DNA of 49,893 nucleotides from Ignavibacteriota bacterium (GCA_003820375.1 RPQH01000025.1:1-49893), one strand, 5' to 3'. Positions 27,242 to 36,335 are shown, numbered from the stretch's first letter. Numbers and translations: made by a program. Notes: generated by a model not told the origin, from the sequence alone.

Positions 27242-28582
27242 ATGACAACAAGAAAATTAATTTTAGCTTTATTTATTTTATCTCTGTTGGGATATTACCA
27301 CGCCAGGGCACAGATGATAATGTCAGGAAGTGAAAAAATGGATGCTGAGCTTAAAACCAAATCCATAAATAACATTGCAAAACTGCTGGAAGATAATTAC
27401 GTTTTCCCGGATGTCGGGAAAAAAATGGGAGAGCTTGTTAAGGCAAAATTACAGAACGGCGATTACGAAAATATTGAAGATCCCGCTCAATTTTGTATGA
27501 TCGTTACTCAAGACCTGCAATCGGTAAGCAAAGATAAACATGTAAACCTGAGGGTTAATCCTCAAATGGCAGAACAGTTATTAAATAAACCTATCGAAAT
27601 AACCGATACAACAATGCCCATATTCCAATTAGAGGATATGAAAAGGAATAATTACGGCTTCCAGAAAATAGAGATTCTTCCGGGAAACATCGGCTATATT
27701 AACCTAACAGGATTTAACATGATGAGGCAAACCCGTCCAACTTTAACGGCAGCTATGAAATTTATTGAAAATTGTGATGCGGTTATATTCGATTTAAGAC
27801 AAAACGGAGGCGGTGATGGTGAAACGGTAAATCTTTTATGCAGTTATTTTCTTCCGCCAAATGTAAATATCAATAACGCGCATTTCAGAAATCCTGACAC
27901 GACATTTGAGTCATGGACCCTTGAAAATATTGATGGGAAAAGAATGCTTGATGTACCTGTATATTTGCTTACAAGCAGCTATACATTCTCTGCCGCAGAA
28001 GAATTTGCATTTGATTTAAAATATCAGAACCGTGCGGTAATAATAGGAGAAACTACCGGCGGCGGTGCCAACCCGAATAATTTCTTTGCTGTTACCGATA
28101 AAATTGTTTTATCATCTGCTATAGGACAATCTATAAACCCGGTTTCTAAAACAAATTGGGAAGGAACAGGCGTTGCTCCTGATATATCTTCTGCAAGCAG
28201 CGATGCTCTTAATTTAGCTAAGATTGAAATATATAATAAATTAGCTGAAAAGAAAGATGATCCTAAAGTAAAAGCTAAATATGCATGGATAATTGAAAAT
28301 ATTAAGTTTGATATGAATCCCGTTACAGTGAATGATAACATATTGCAAAGCTATGCAGGAAGCTATGAAGACAGAACTATTTCTTATGATAACGGTAAGC
28401 TTTTTTATCAGCGTAAAGGAAGACCAAAAATGCAGATGACACCAATCTCCGATGATACATTCAGGTTTAAAGATATTGAATATTTCAGGATAAAATTCGA
28501 AAAAGATGCTAATGGAAATGTAACAGAGTTAACAGGATTATACGATGATGGTCACACGGATAAATCGGTGAGAAGTAATTAA
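27242..28582 (+). CDS. Secreted S41-family serine peptidase (second paralogue, with C-terminal extension)
   Basis: A 446-aa exported protein (signal MTTRKLILALFILSLLGYYHARA). The N-terminal domain has NYVFPDVGKKMGELV. The S41 core has GYINLTGFNMM, AVIFDLRQNGGG, the nucleophile stretch TSSYTFSAAEEF with Ser250, GETTGGGANP and TNWEGTGVAPDI. The first paralogue ends there; this one has about 120 further residues ending in a beta-rich domain (NILQSYAGSYEDRTISYDNG...), resembling domains appended to other secreted peptidases. It is in an operon with the MarR-GNAT gene and ends at the terminator at 28622. Confidence 0.9.
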   Translation: MTTRKLILALFILSLLGYYHARAQMIMSGSEKMDAELKTKSINNIAKLLEDNYVFPDVGKKMGELVKAKLQNGDYENIEDPAQFCMIVTQDLQSVSKDKHVNLRVNPQMAEQLLNKPIEITDTTMPIFQLEDMKRNNYGFQKIEILPGNIGYINLTGFNMMRQTRPTLTAAMKFIENCDAVIFDLRQNGGGDGETVNLLCSYFLPPNVNINNAHFRNPDTTFESWTLENIDGKRMLDVPVYLLTSSYTFSAAEEFAFDLKYQNRAVIIGETTGGGANPNNFFAVTDKIVLSSAIGQSINPVSKTNWEGTGVAPDISSASSDALNLAKIEIYNKLAEKKDDPKVKAKYAWIIENIKFDMNPVTVNDNILQSYAGSYEDRTISYDNGKLFYQRKGRPKMQMTPISDDTFRFKDIEYFRIKFEKDANGNVTELTGLYDDGHTDKSVRSN

Positions 28583-28621
28583 TTGATTTGAATTAGCAGT
28601 AAACGGTTAATTAAAATACAG

Positions 28622-28663
28622 AACCCTTTTTCAGAAATATTAGTTAAAGGAAGAGGGTTTTTT
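28622..28663 (+). terminator. Intrinsic terminator after the MarR/S41 operon
   Basis: AACCCT at 28622-28627 pairs with AGGGTT at 28654-28659, with a run of T continuing after it. The loop is long, but the T tract and position support termination. Confidence 0.65.
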
Positions 28664-28734
28664 ATTTATGTTTAAAATCACTTAAATTAATATATAATAA
28701 TATGTTATAACACTAACAATTAAATTTTTCATAT

Positions 28735-29625
28735 ATGAAAAAGATAATTCCTTTTTTATTATTTGCATTAAACTTTTCTATTTTTTCACAGCAGGTATCA
28801 GATACGGCATTTAATTTTTCTATTAATAATCCTGCTTATGAACCTCTTCAGGGACCGGTTATAATGATAGATGAATATCATTATAACTTCCATACGCTTG
28901 AAGGAAGATATTCACCGTTTGTCAAATTATTAAGAAATGATGGATACATTTTAAAAAGCTATGATGACAAATTCGATTATGATAAGCTAAAAGAATGCAG
29001 GATTCTAGTTATATCAAATCCGCTGGATTCTTCAAACCGGCAAAACTGGACACTCCCTAATCCTTCAGCTTTTACAAAGGATGAAATATCAGCTGTAAAA
29101 AAATGGGTAGAAGGCGGAGGACGGCTTTTCTTAATTGCTGACCATATGCCCTTTGCCGGTGCTGCACATGACCTTGCATTCGAATTCGGCTTTGAATTTT
29201 ATAACGGTTTTGCTGCTTATAAAAATCAAAGTATGTATGATAAATTTATAAAAGCAGATAACTCACTGGCTGAAAATGAAATTACAGTAAATTTAGATAC
29301 AGTGCTTTCGTTCACCGGAAGTGCTTTTAAAATTCCTGCATCTGCTAAGCCAATAATATCGCTTAACGGTAATTATACTGTTTTGATGCCGGTTATTGCA
29401 TGGGAGTTTAACGATTCAACTCCAACCGTATCCGGCGAAGGACTTTACCAGGGTGCTTTTATGGAATTCGGCAAAGGAAAAATTGTTGTGTTCGGAGAAG
29501 CGGCAATGTTCTCAGCACAAATTGCCGGCTCGGGAAATAATCAAACGAAGATGGGCTTTAATCTTCCTGAAGCAAAAAACAATATAAAGCTTTTGCTGAA
29601 TATCATTCATTGGCTGGATAGGTAA
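28735..29625 (+). CDS. Secreted protein with class I glutamine amidotransferase-like (DUF4350-type) fold
   Basis: A 296-aa protein with a signal peptide (MKKIIPFLLFALNFSIFSQ). The order of segments fits a GATase1-like flavodoxin fold: PVIMIDEYHYNFHTLEGRYS, KLKECRILVISNP, the glycine motif WVEGGGRLFLIADHMPFAG, and GKGKIVVFGEAAMFSAQIAG near the end. No catalytic Cys is in the expected elbow, so it is probably binding rather than hydrolytic. Members often sit near secreted peptidases. It is separated from the S41 gene by a terminator, so regulation is probably independent. Confidence 0.65.
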   Translation: MKKIIPFLLFALNFSIFSQQVSDTAFNFSINNPAYEPLQGPVIMIDEYHYNFHTLEGRYSPFVKLLRNDGYILKSYDDKFDYDKLKECRILVISNPLDSSNRQNWTLPNPSAFTKDEISAVKKWVEGGGRLFLIADHMPFAGAAHDLAFEFGFEFYNGFAAYKNQSMYDKFIKADNSLAENEITVNLDTVLSFTGSAFKIPASAKPIISLNGNYTVLMPVIAWEFNDSTPTVSGEGLYQGAFMEFGKGKIVVFGEAAMFSAQIAGSGNNQTKMGFNLPEAKNNIKLLLNIIHWLDR

Positions 29626-29686
29626 GAATACCGAATTCCCTTTTCGGTAATAGAATGCTTGATGAAACAAATATTTTAAAAAAGTG

Positions 29687-30193
29687 CTACTTAAATAAAA
29701 GTTCTTTTTTGATCCGGATAATTTTGCTTATATCAAAAATATCTGCGGCAAATATTGTACTTTCTCCGCCGAATGTAAAAATTAACTCGTCACTCTCTTT
29801 TAATTTTACCGAAATATCAAAAGATGAATTTTTAAAATCATCAAAGTATTTATTACAAATTAAAGAATCATCAACTATTCTACCAACATAAATTACTAAA
29901 TGCTCGAAATATTTTGTAGAATCATTAATTTGCCTTAACTCACCTTTTATATTCAGAACAGAATCTTCTATAGAATATTCTATATTAAAAAAATAATATT
30001 TTGCAGCTTCTACAGCCGCTTTTTCAGAGTTGTTGGGAAAAACCTCTGATTCATTAATTACAAAATAAGAATCTATGCGCAGTAATTTCACAGACATAAT
30101 TTCATCACAGGTAATTTTTATTATCCTTTCCTGGGCAGGTAATTCTTGTGTTACAGACAGAATTAAGAGAAATATATATAAATTAATTTTCAT
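29687..30193 (-). CDS. Hypothetical exported protein
   Basis: A 168-aa protein with a signal peptide (MKINLYIFLLILSVTQELPAQ), then a mixed alpha/beta segment with two Cys (KITCDEIMSV, DDSLICNKYF). Acidic and Lys/Ile-rich patches are common. I do not recognise a family. It is convergent with the GATase-like gene and stands alone. Confidence 0.65.
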   Translation of the reverse strand: MKINLYIFLLILSVTQELPAQERIIKITCDEIMSVKLLRIDSYFVINESEVFPNNSEKAAVEAAKYYFFNIEYSIEDSVLNIKGELRQINDSTKYFEHLVIYVGRIVDDSLICNKYFDDFKNSSFDISVKLKESDELIFTFGGESTIFAADIFDISKIIRIKKELLFK

Positions 30194-30259
30194 TTCAGTA
30201 TAATAAAATAATAAAATATTTAGATAACTTATACATAATAATTAATTATACCCTGCAAT

Positions 30260-31837
30260 CTAGTCTAATATTATAGTATCTGTCGCTATTCTATTAATAA
30301 AAGTAATATCATGTTCAACAAAAATCATTGTTGGCTTACTATCCAAAAGTACCTTTTCAATCTGCTCACGGCTTGCAATATCAAGATAGTTCAACGGCTC
30401 ATCCCAAATCAGCAAATCAAATGGCTGAATGAATGACTTACACAATTCCACTTTTTTAATCTCACCTTTACTGAATGTTTCCAGCGGTCTGTCAAATATT
30501 TCACCACTTGAACCCAGTACACCAAGAATATTTCTGAACTTAGTCACGTCTAGATTGTTATCAGATAAAAAATCTCCGAGGTATCCTTTATTCCATAAGG
30601 GTTTTTGCCTTGCATAATTTATTGATATACCATGTTTAAGATAGACAACCCCCTCGTCTGCTTTGAGTTCATTTAATAATAATTTCAGTAATAAGGTTTT
30701 ACCTGAACCGTTGCTTCCGGTAATTGCAATCCTGTCTCCTTTTTTGAGATAGAACCATATATTTTTAAATACATGTTGTCTATCATAAGCGAAACTAACA
30801 TTTTCCATATAAGCAATTAGCTCACCGGAGCCGGTATTTGTTTCAAGCTTTAGTATTTTTTCTTTTTCAAAGTTCTTAAGCAGTGATTTTTTCTCCTCAA
30901 GCTTATCATAGACCCTGCTTTCAATTGTTAATGCTCTTTTCATTAGCTTAGCAGATATACGGCTTATATGCCCTTTCTTTTTTTTTGCTCCTTTTATTTC
31001 CTTCTCCTTCAGGTTTGCCCATCCTCTTCTTTTCATTGCTGCAGCTTCAAGTGATTTCACTTCCCTGCTTAAATTTTCTTTCTTCCTTTTTTCAAATTCT
31101 TCTTCCAGTTCCATATTATACTTCCATTGCGAATAATTTCCTTTGTTTAGTCTTACATCGGATTTATTAATTGATAAAATATGGTCTATGCACAGATCGA
31201 GAAAATACCTGTCATGTGATACAACAATATATCCCTTTTTATCCGACAAATATTCCCCCAGCTTCATTCTTCCCTGAATATCAAGATGATTAGTCGGCTC
31301 ATCGATTAGCAAAAAAGCATTCTTTTTCAGAAATAAAGAAACAAGTAACACGCGGGTTTGTTCCCCGCCGCTTAAAGTTCTGAATTCTCTTTTCAACAAA
31401 TCAGAACTAATACCTATTTCCCTGGTTTCTTTCTCAATCAATGCATCTATCTTAAAGCCATCAAGTGCCTGATATTGTTCAAGTAAAATACCATACTGCC
31501 TGATACTTTCTTCATCAGCTTTGTTTAGAAGCCTTTCCATCTCAATATCCCATTGGCTGAAAGGAGCAATATTATCCCTGATTACATCAAATGTGTGTTT
31601 TGAACTATCTGAAGGAAGAAAAGGAAAGTAATAAGTATCGACTGCTGCAAATACTTCTCCTTTAACCGGTTGGAGTTCTTTATGTATGAGCTTAAGTAAA
31701 GTAGTTTTACCCTTACCATTTCTGCCAATCAATCCCAGTTTCCAATCGGTACTGAGGTTTAATGAAATGTTTTTAAAGACTGCATATTTTGGAGATGAGT
31801 AATAATATGTAAGTGAATTAATTATAATAGAAGCCAA
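30260..31837 (-). CDS. ABC-F family ATPase (ribosomal-protection type, Lsa/Msr-like)
   Basis: A 525-aa protein with two ATPase domains and no membrane segment. Walker A motifs are GRNGKGKT (residues 38-45) and GSNGSGKT, signatures are LSGGEQTRVLL and FSKGEIKKVEL, and Walker B segments are LLIDEPTNHLD and LLIWDEPLNYLD. The linker between domains is long, Lys-rich and contains GHISRISAKLMKRAL, as in antibiotic-resistance ABC-F proteins that enter the ribosomal E site and dislodge drugs. It uses TTG 31837 with AAGGAG about 5 bp upstream. A 13-codon leader ORF precedes it. Drug specificity cannot be read, and it could be a housekeeping translation factor. Confidence 0.88.
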   Translation of the reverse strand: MASIIINSLTYYYSSPKYAVFKNISLNLSTDWKLGLIGRNGKGKTTLLKLIHKELQPVKGEVFAAVDTYYFPFLPSDSSKHTFDVIRDNIAPFSQWDIEMERLLNKADEESIRQYGILLEQYQALDGFKIDALIEKETREIGISSDLLKREFRTLSGGEQTRVLLVSLFLKKNAFLLIDEPTNHLDIQGRMKLGEYLSDKKGYIVVSHDRYFLDLCIDHILSINKSDVRLNKGNYSQWKYNMELEEEFEKRKKENLSREVKSLEAAAMKRRGWANLKEKEIKGAKKKKGHISRISAKLMKRALTIESRVYDKLEEKKSLLKNFEKEKILKLETNTGSGELIAYMENVSFAYDRQHVFKNIWFYLKKGDRIAITGSNGSGKTLLLKLLLNELKADEGVVYLKHGISINYARQKPLWNKGYLGDFLSDNNLDVTKFRNILGVLGSSGEIFDRPLETFSKGEIKKVELCKSFIQPFDLLIWDEPLNYLDIASREQIEKVLLDSKPTMIFVEHDITFINRIATDTIILD

Positions 31838-31861
31838 GCTGTCTCCTTTTTTATAAGATTA

Positions 31862-31903
31862 TCAATTCTGTTTATTATAATTGAAAATCTTTGTGATTCT
31901 CAT
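31862..31903 (-). CDS. Putative 13-codon leader peptide of the ABC-F gene (MRITKIFNYNKQN)
   Basis: ATG 31903 is preceded by a perfect AGGAGG (31909-31914) at 5-nt spacing, the best ribosome site in the window. The ORF ends with TGA at 31862-31864, 24 bp before the ABC-F TTG start. An 11-bp stem with one mismatch (GATTTTCAATT paired with AATTGATAATC) covers its second half including the stop codon. Leader ORFs of this kind control many ABC-F resistance genes when drugs stall the ribosome. The function is inferred from layout. Confidence 0.6.
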   Translation of the reverse strand: MRITKIFNYNKQN

Positions 31904-32026
31904 TTTAGCCTCCTATCTGTTTTATTAATTTTATTATATATTTTTTAATTGTTGTAGTATATTGATAATGTCACCCCTACGGGATTCAATCCTTTTATTA
32001 ATGATTTATTCTATAATAATATCATC

Positions 32027-32045
32027 CTCCGGCAGAGCCGGATCT
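32027..32045. repeat. Palindromic intergenic repeat (TCCGGCAGAGCCGGA)
   Basis: A short GC-rich inverted repeat in the AT-rich gap downstream of rsgA, beside other repeat-like sequence (a CTACGGGATT stretch near 31976). It may be a REP-type element. Confidence 0.55.
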
Positions 32046-32065
32046 GCGACTTCGGGATTCACACT

Positions 32066-32110
32066 TTATAAACCTTATAAACCTTATAAACCTTATAAAC
32101 CTTATAAACT
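32066..32110. repeat. Five tandem 9-bp units (TTATAAACC)
   Basis: Five contiguous 9-bp copies, the last with one change. The array ends 1 bp before the rsgA stop codon (32112-32114), the same arrangement as the array beside pepF. Confidence 0.92.
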
Positions 32111-32111
32111 C

Positions 32112-33188
32112 TCACCTGTTCTTAAATACCTTCATATGTTCCTTCCCTTCCTTATGTATCTTCTTCCATTTCTTTTTCTCTTCAAGCAATGCCTTCTGGT
32201 CTTTTCTTCTTTCAAAATAATTGACTTCCTTCTGCATTTTGAGATAGCTATTGTACCTGTCTTCATCCAGTTCACCGCTCTTTATTGCTTCTCTAACTGC
32301 ACAGCCGGGCTCCGATTCATGCTTGCAGTCACTAAATTTGCAATTGCTGAATAATGCTTCTATATCCTCGAATACATCACTAAGTCCATCGCCTCCATCC
32401 CATAACTGCAGCTCACGCATACCCGGAGTATCAATTATCATTCCACCATCCGGTAATAATATTAACTCCCTCCTTGAGGTAGTGTGCACACCTTTATCCT
32501 TATAAGCAGTGATATCCTTTACAGTCAACCTGTCTTCACCCAGCAAAGCATTGATAAATGTTGATTTACCCACACCCGATGAACCGACTATTGCCGCTGT
32601 CTTGTTTCCTTCAAAATATTTTTTCAGTTCATCGATTCCTTCTTTTTTAACTGAGCTTACAATATGAACAGGTATATTCTTAATTATATTTTCCATGCTC
32701 ATCATTTTGGAATCAATATCTTCACACAGGTCTGCTTTGCTTAGTATAACTACCGGTTGTAATCCCCTGTCAAGTGCAAGAGTAAGATATCTTTCCATTC
32801 TCCTGATGTTCAGTTCTTTATTCAATGATGTCATAATAAACAACACATCAATATTAGCAGCAATTACCTGTTCATCCGTTTTGGTACCGGCAGCTTTCCT
32901 TGAAAAGCTGTTCATTCTCGGAAGCACATGTTCTATTAATGCTTTTTGCTCATCAGGCAAAGGACGTATTACAACCCAGTCTCCTACTGCAGGATAATCC
33001 CCTTTGTCTTCATAATTGAAATAAAACTTTCCCGATAGCTCTGCCGTCAGTTCTCCAAACTCAGAATAAAGAATGTAATTATTCTTATTCTCCACCGCTA
33101 CTCTTGCAGGTGAAAAGCCGTTTTCTGAAAATTCAGAAAAATGTTCCTTGAAAAAATCTTTAAAGCCAAAAGACTTCAGTAAATTCAT
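32112..33188 (-). CDS. rsgA: Ribosome small-subunit biogenesis GTPase RsgA
   Basis: RsgA checks late 30S assembly and is a circularly permuted GTPase. The 358-aa protein has an N-terminal OB domain and then permuted G motifs: the G4-like LSKADL, Walker A GSSGVGKSTFI, and G3 DTPGMREL. The zinc site is CKFSDCKHESEPGC. The KEMEKKKWKK-like tail, here EEKKKWKKIHKEGKEHM, is typical. It lies 33 bp after a methyltransferase gene on the same strand and is probably cotranscribed with it. Confidence 0.96.
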   Translation of the reverse strand: MNLLKSFGFKDFFKEHFSEFSENGFSPARVAVENKNNYILYSEFGELTAELSGKFYFNYEDKGDYPAVGDWVVIRPLPDEQKALIEHVLPRMNSFSRKAAGTKTDEQVIAANIDVLFIMTSLNKELNIRRMERYLTLALDRGLQPVVILSKADLCEDIDSKMMSMENIIKNIPVHIVSSVKKEGIDELKKYFEGNKTAAIVGSSGVGKSTFINALLGEDRLTVKDITAYKDKGVHTTSRRELILLPDGGMIIDTPGMRELQLWDGGDGLSDVFEDIEALFSNCKFSDCKHESEPGCAVREAIKSGELDEDRYNSYLKMQKEVNYFERRKDQKALLEEKKKWKKIHKEGKEHMKVFKNR

Positions 33189-33221
33189 TATTTATCTTTT
33201 TTATTTATAAATTATTAATTT

Positions 33222-33974
33222 TCATTTTTTACAGATGACAACAAATTCTTTTATTTCTCCATTCAACTCATTATAATCAAAATCACGGTATATGTTTACT
33301 TTTCTAAAGCCCGCACGTTCACAAAGGTGCTGAATTTCAAACCTGAACATATATCTCATCGGAAAGTACATAATATCTTCTTTCATCTCACCATTATCAT
33401 CCCACTCAAACCTGAATGTTACAAGCTGACATTGATTTAACAGGTCCGGCTGTGACATATCATAAAATTTAAATATTCTGCCCGGCAAATATTCTGCTTC
33501 ATAACGCAGATTTTCTTTATCACCTGTTTTTATTCTTTCAGGGTCAGGATTAAATATATTAAATACGTATTCTCCATCATCAGCAAGATTCTCATACACA
33601 TTTTTCAAAAATTTTAACTGGTCTTTCACAGTAAGTATATGCATAAACATCCTGAAAGGAGCAATAATTAACTTAAATTTTTTCTCCGATATATAATCCA
33701 GTGCATCTATAACCTGCACTCTGCAATATTCATTAAAATCAATTTTTTCTTTTAACTTTTTCAGCATAAGCTCACTTTGGTCAATTCCATAAATGTCAGC
33801 TCCTTCTTTTAAAGCATCGCAAAATATTCTTCCGGTTCCGCACCCGATTTCCAGAACAGGTCCTCCGGCATTTAATATTTTATCCAGGTAAAATTTTTTA
33901 TCAACATTGTAATCAGTATGAATAATATCATAAAAATTTACCATGACATCATTGTAATAGTATTTCTTTTCCAT
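33222..33974 (-). CDS. Class I SAM-dependent methyltransferase
   Basis: A 250-aa Rossmann-fold methyltransferase. Motif I is VLEIGCGTGRI, motif II is ADIYGIDQSELMLKKLKEK, and the later strands include VQVIDALDYI and KLIIAPFRMFMHIL. The C-terminal part has MRYMFRFEIQHLCERAGFRKVNIYRDFD, as in small-molecule methyltransferases. The substrate is unknown. It is cotranscribed with rsgA, but nothing in the sequence marks it as an rRNA methyltransferase. Confidence 0.88.
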   Translation of the reverse strand: MEKKYYYNDVMVNFYDIIHTDYNVDKKFYLDKILNAGGPVLEIGCGTGRIFCDALKEGADIYGIDQSELMLKKLKEKIDFNEYCRVQVIDALDYISEKKFKLIIAPFRMFMHILTVKDQLKFLKNVYENLADDGEYVFNIFNPDPERIKTGDKENLRYEAEYLPGRIFKFYDMSQPDLLNQCQLVTFRFEWDDNGEMKEDIMYFPMRYMFRFEIQHLCERAGFRKVNIYRDFDYNELNGEIKEFVVICKK

Positions 33975-33997
33975 TAATTATTCCTTTATATAGTCCT

Positions 33998-34025
33998 CCT
34001 CTCCTCATGCGGTGTAAAGGAGAGG
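33998..34025. repeat. Intergenic inverted repeat (CCTCTCCT/AGGAGAGG)
   Basis: An 8-bp stem with a 12-nt loop, between the ABC exporter and the methyltransferase. A related palindrome, with CCCCTCTCGAGAGGGG at its centre, occurs at 46192-46209. Confidence 0.6.
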
Positions 34026-34102
34026 GGGGAGTTTTTAGTTTGAAAATTACTCGAACCAATGTTGGGATTACTTCTTCCCGCTAATACAAAACCAGTAATT
34101 CA

Positions 34103-35938
34103 TTATGTAGCCAGCATTTCCTTTTCTCTCTGCTCTCTTAACTGTCTTGTATAAAGATTGTAATACATTCCTTTTCTTCTCATCAAATCATAGTGGCTGC
34201 CGTCTTCCATTATCCTGCCTTTACTTATCACAAGTATCCTGTCACAATGCTTTATAGTCGAAAGCCGGTGAGCAATAATGATAGAAGTTCTGCCTTCCAT
34301 TATTCCAAGAATACCTCTCTGTATGTTAGCTTCGGTTATTGTATCAACCGATGATGTTGCTTCATCCATTATAAATATTCTTGGGTCAGCAAGCACAGCA
34401 CGTGCAAATGACACAAGCTGTTTTTCACCCATTGAAAGATTTTCGCCGCCTTCGCCAACTTCTTCATCCAGCCTGTGAATAAAATCTTCAGCTCCCACCT
34501 GCCGTAATGCTTCAGTTATTTCATCCTCTGTTGCATTAGCCCTTCCATAAATTATATTTTCTTTTACAGTACCGGAAAACAAATGCGGTGTCTGCAAGAC
34601 AACACCTAACTGGCTTCGTAAGCTGTGCATTGTCATATCTTTATAATCAAGACCATCTATCTTTAATACACCGCCGGTCGGTTCATAGAATCTGCAGATA
34701 AGATTTATTATTGTCGATTTCCCGCCGCCTGTTTCTCCAACAAGTGCAATAGATTCTCCTGCATAGATTTTCAAATTCATATTCTCAATAACTTTCTTGC
34801 CTTCTTCATAATGAAAAGTAATATCTTCGAATTCTATATCACCTTTAATTTTATTGAAATCTTTTGCACCATTTGAATTATATATTACCGGCTTGGTATC
34901 AAGCAATGAGAATATTCTCTCACCTGCCGATAAGCTTCCCTGTGCCTGAGCATAGAATCTGGATATATCCAGTACCGGTTCAAACATCACGGTTGCATAG
35001 CCGAAAAATGCAGCAAGCGTACCCACTGTTATTGTTGGAGGCAAAGCTACTGCCATGTTTCCGCCAAAATATATTACGACTGTTGCCGCTACCGAACCAA
35101 TAAATATTACAAGCGGCATAAATATTGCACTATAATAAGCTGATTTGTATGATGAATGCCTCATCTTCTCACTCAAGCCCTGGAATTCACGGCTTACACG
35201 TTCTTCCTGCACCATGCTTTTGTTCACTTCGATACCGTTTATATGCTCATTGAATGCTGCAGTAATTTCACTGTTATATCTTCTTGCTTCACGTGAGTAC
35301 TGCAGTATTAGCATTCTAATCTTAATCGATACCACAGTAAGAACAGGAACTGCAGTAGTTACAATCAATGCAAGCTGCCAGTTATAAGCAAACATGATAA
35401 TAACGCAAAATACTAACATGCCAATGCCCCATACTACTTCAATCAATCCCCATGAAATAAGCTCAGTAACTTTAACCGTATCCGATGAAATCCTTGAAAG
35501 CAGCCAGCCCACTGCAGATTTATCATAGAAAGAAAACGACAACTCCTGCAGTTTAATAAACAGCTCCTGTCTTATTTCATACATTACATTTTCCTGTATC
35601 TTACCGGCAAACCCGATAAAGCCATAAACAGCAGCGGCTATAACCATTCCCATTGCAAAAAATATTAATGAGAAATTCCACAGCCCGTTTAAGTCAAGCT
35701 CAGGCTTTAATCCCTGTGCATATGCATCCTTGTATTGGCTTACTGCCGGGATGATGACGTTATCAAGCAATTTCATCCACACTATGGGGAAGATTGCTTC
35801 TACAACTGCTACAAGCAATACGCATATTGTAAAACCCCAAACCCATTTTGGATATTTCATCGAATAGGTGAATAACTTTCTTAAGAAAGGAATTATTGCA
35901 CCTTTTGTTTTAAACTTTTTTTCGTTTAGTTTTGACAT
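34103..35938 (-). CDS. ABC exporter subunit with intact Walker B glutamate (BmrD-like half transporter)
   Basis: A 611-aa half transporter: six membrane helices, with a larger extracellular loop after helix 1 (VIIPAVSQYKDAYAQGLKPEL), then an ATPase domain. Walker A is GETGGGKST, Q-loop VLQTP, signature LSMGEKQ (a variant of LSGGQ) and Walker B IFIMDEATSSVD with the catalytic Glu, followed by the AHRLST switch His. A variant signature with an intact Glu is the pattern of the BmrD/TM288-type partner in heterodimeric exporters. The other subunit is the 641-aa gene upstream, so they probably work together in drug or lipid export. Confidence 0.92.
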   Translation of the reverse strand: MSKLNEKKFKTKGAIIPFLRKLFTYSMKYPKWVWGFTICVLLVAVVEAIFPIVWMKLLDNVIIPAVSQYKDAYAQGLKPELDLNGLWNFSLIFFAMGMVIAAAVYGFIGFAGKIQENVMYEIRQELFIKLQELSFSFYDKSAVGWLLSRISSDTVKVTELISWGLIEVVWGIGMLVFCVIIMFAYNWQLALIVTTAVPVLTVVSIKIRMLILQYSREARRYNSEITAAFNEHINGIEVNKSMVQEERVSREFQGLSEKMRHSSYKSAYYSAIFMPLVIFIGSVAATVVIYFGGNMAVALPPTITVGTLAAFFGYATVMFEPVLDISRFYAQAQGSLSAGERIFSLLDTKPVIYNSNGAKDFNKIKGDIEFEDITFHYEEGKKVIENMNLKIYAGESIALVGETGGGKSTIINLICRFYEPTGGVLKIDGLDYKDMTMHSLRSQLGVVLQTPHLFSGTVKENIIYGRANATEDEITEALRQVGAEDFIHRLDEEVGEGGENLSMGEKQLVSFARAVLADPRIFIMDEATSSVDTITEANIQRGILGIMEGRTSIIIAHRLSTIKHCDRILVISKGRIMEDGSHYDLMRRKGMYYNLYTRQLREQREKEMLAT

Positions 35939-36018
35939 ATTTAATTAACTCTTTCTGTTTCTTTTGAATAAGAATAAACTCTTATATTCATATATACTTT
36001 CATTTACATCCAATAATT

Positions 36019-36258
36019 TTACAGGAATGGTTGAATAATTTTATACATATAAAGAGATTTTTCCTGTATATCAAATTTTTGATTACTACTTAAATTACTC
36101 AAAGCGTTGTTAACTACGGCATCTTTGTATGAACTAAGCAATTTTATTATTTTCTCTTCAAGTAAGAAAATTAAATTGCTGGGTCTGTAACTTAAAGCTA
36201 CCCTGTATTCCGGAAATGTAATATTTACAGGCAGACTGACACTATTGTATGCTTTCAA
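36019..36258 (-). CDS. Possible small protein (79 aa) between exporter subunit genes
   Basis: A frame from TTG 36258 to 36019 in the 397-bp gap between the two ABC genes, on the same strand. The sequence is moderately hydrophobic (SYRPSNLIFLLEEKIIKLL) with no recognisable domain, and no ribosome site is clear. It could be a real operon member, a decayed remnant or chance. Confidence 0.35.
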   Translation of the reverse strand: MKAYNSVSLPVNITFPEYRVALSYRPSNLIFLLEEKIIKLLSSYKDAVVNNALSNLSSNQKFDIQEKSLYMYKIIQPFL

Positions 36259-36285
36259 TATTATTTAAATTTAATTTTATGAAAT

Positions 36286-36325
36286 CTCACTCCTCCATCA
36301 ATTTCGAATTGATTGAAGGAGTGAG
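36286..36325 (-). terminator. Long hairpin between the two ABC exporter genes
   Basis: CTCACTCCT pairs with AGGAGTGAG (9 bp), and a second 7-bp AT-rich stem lies above it. It begins 11 bp after the 641-aa gene stop. On the minus strand only a weak T tract follows, so it may stabilise or process the mRNA, or terminate part of the transcripts and set the subunit ratio. Confidence 0.5.
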
Positions 36326-36335
36326 TAATTATTTT

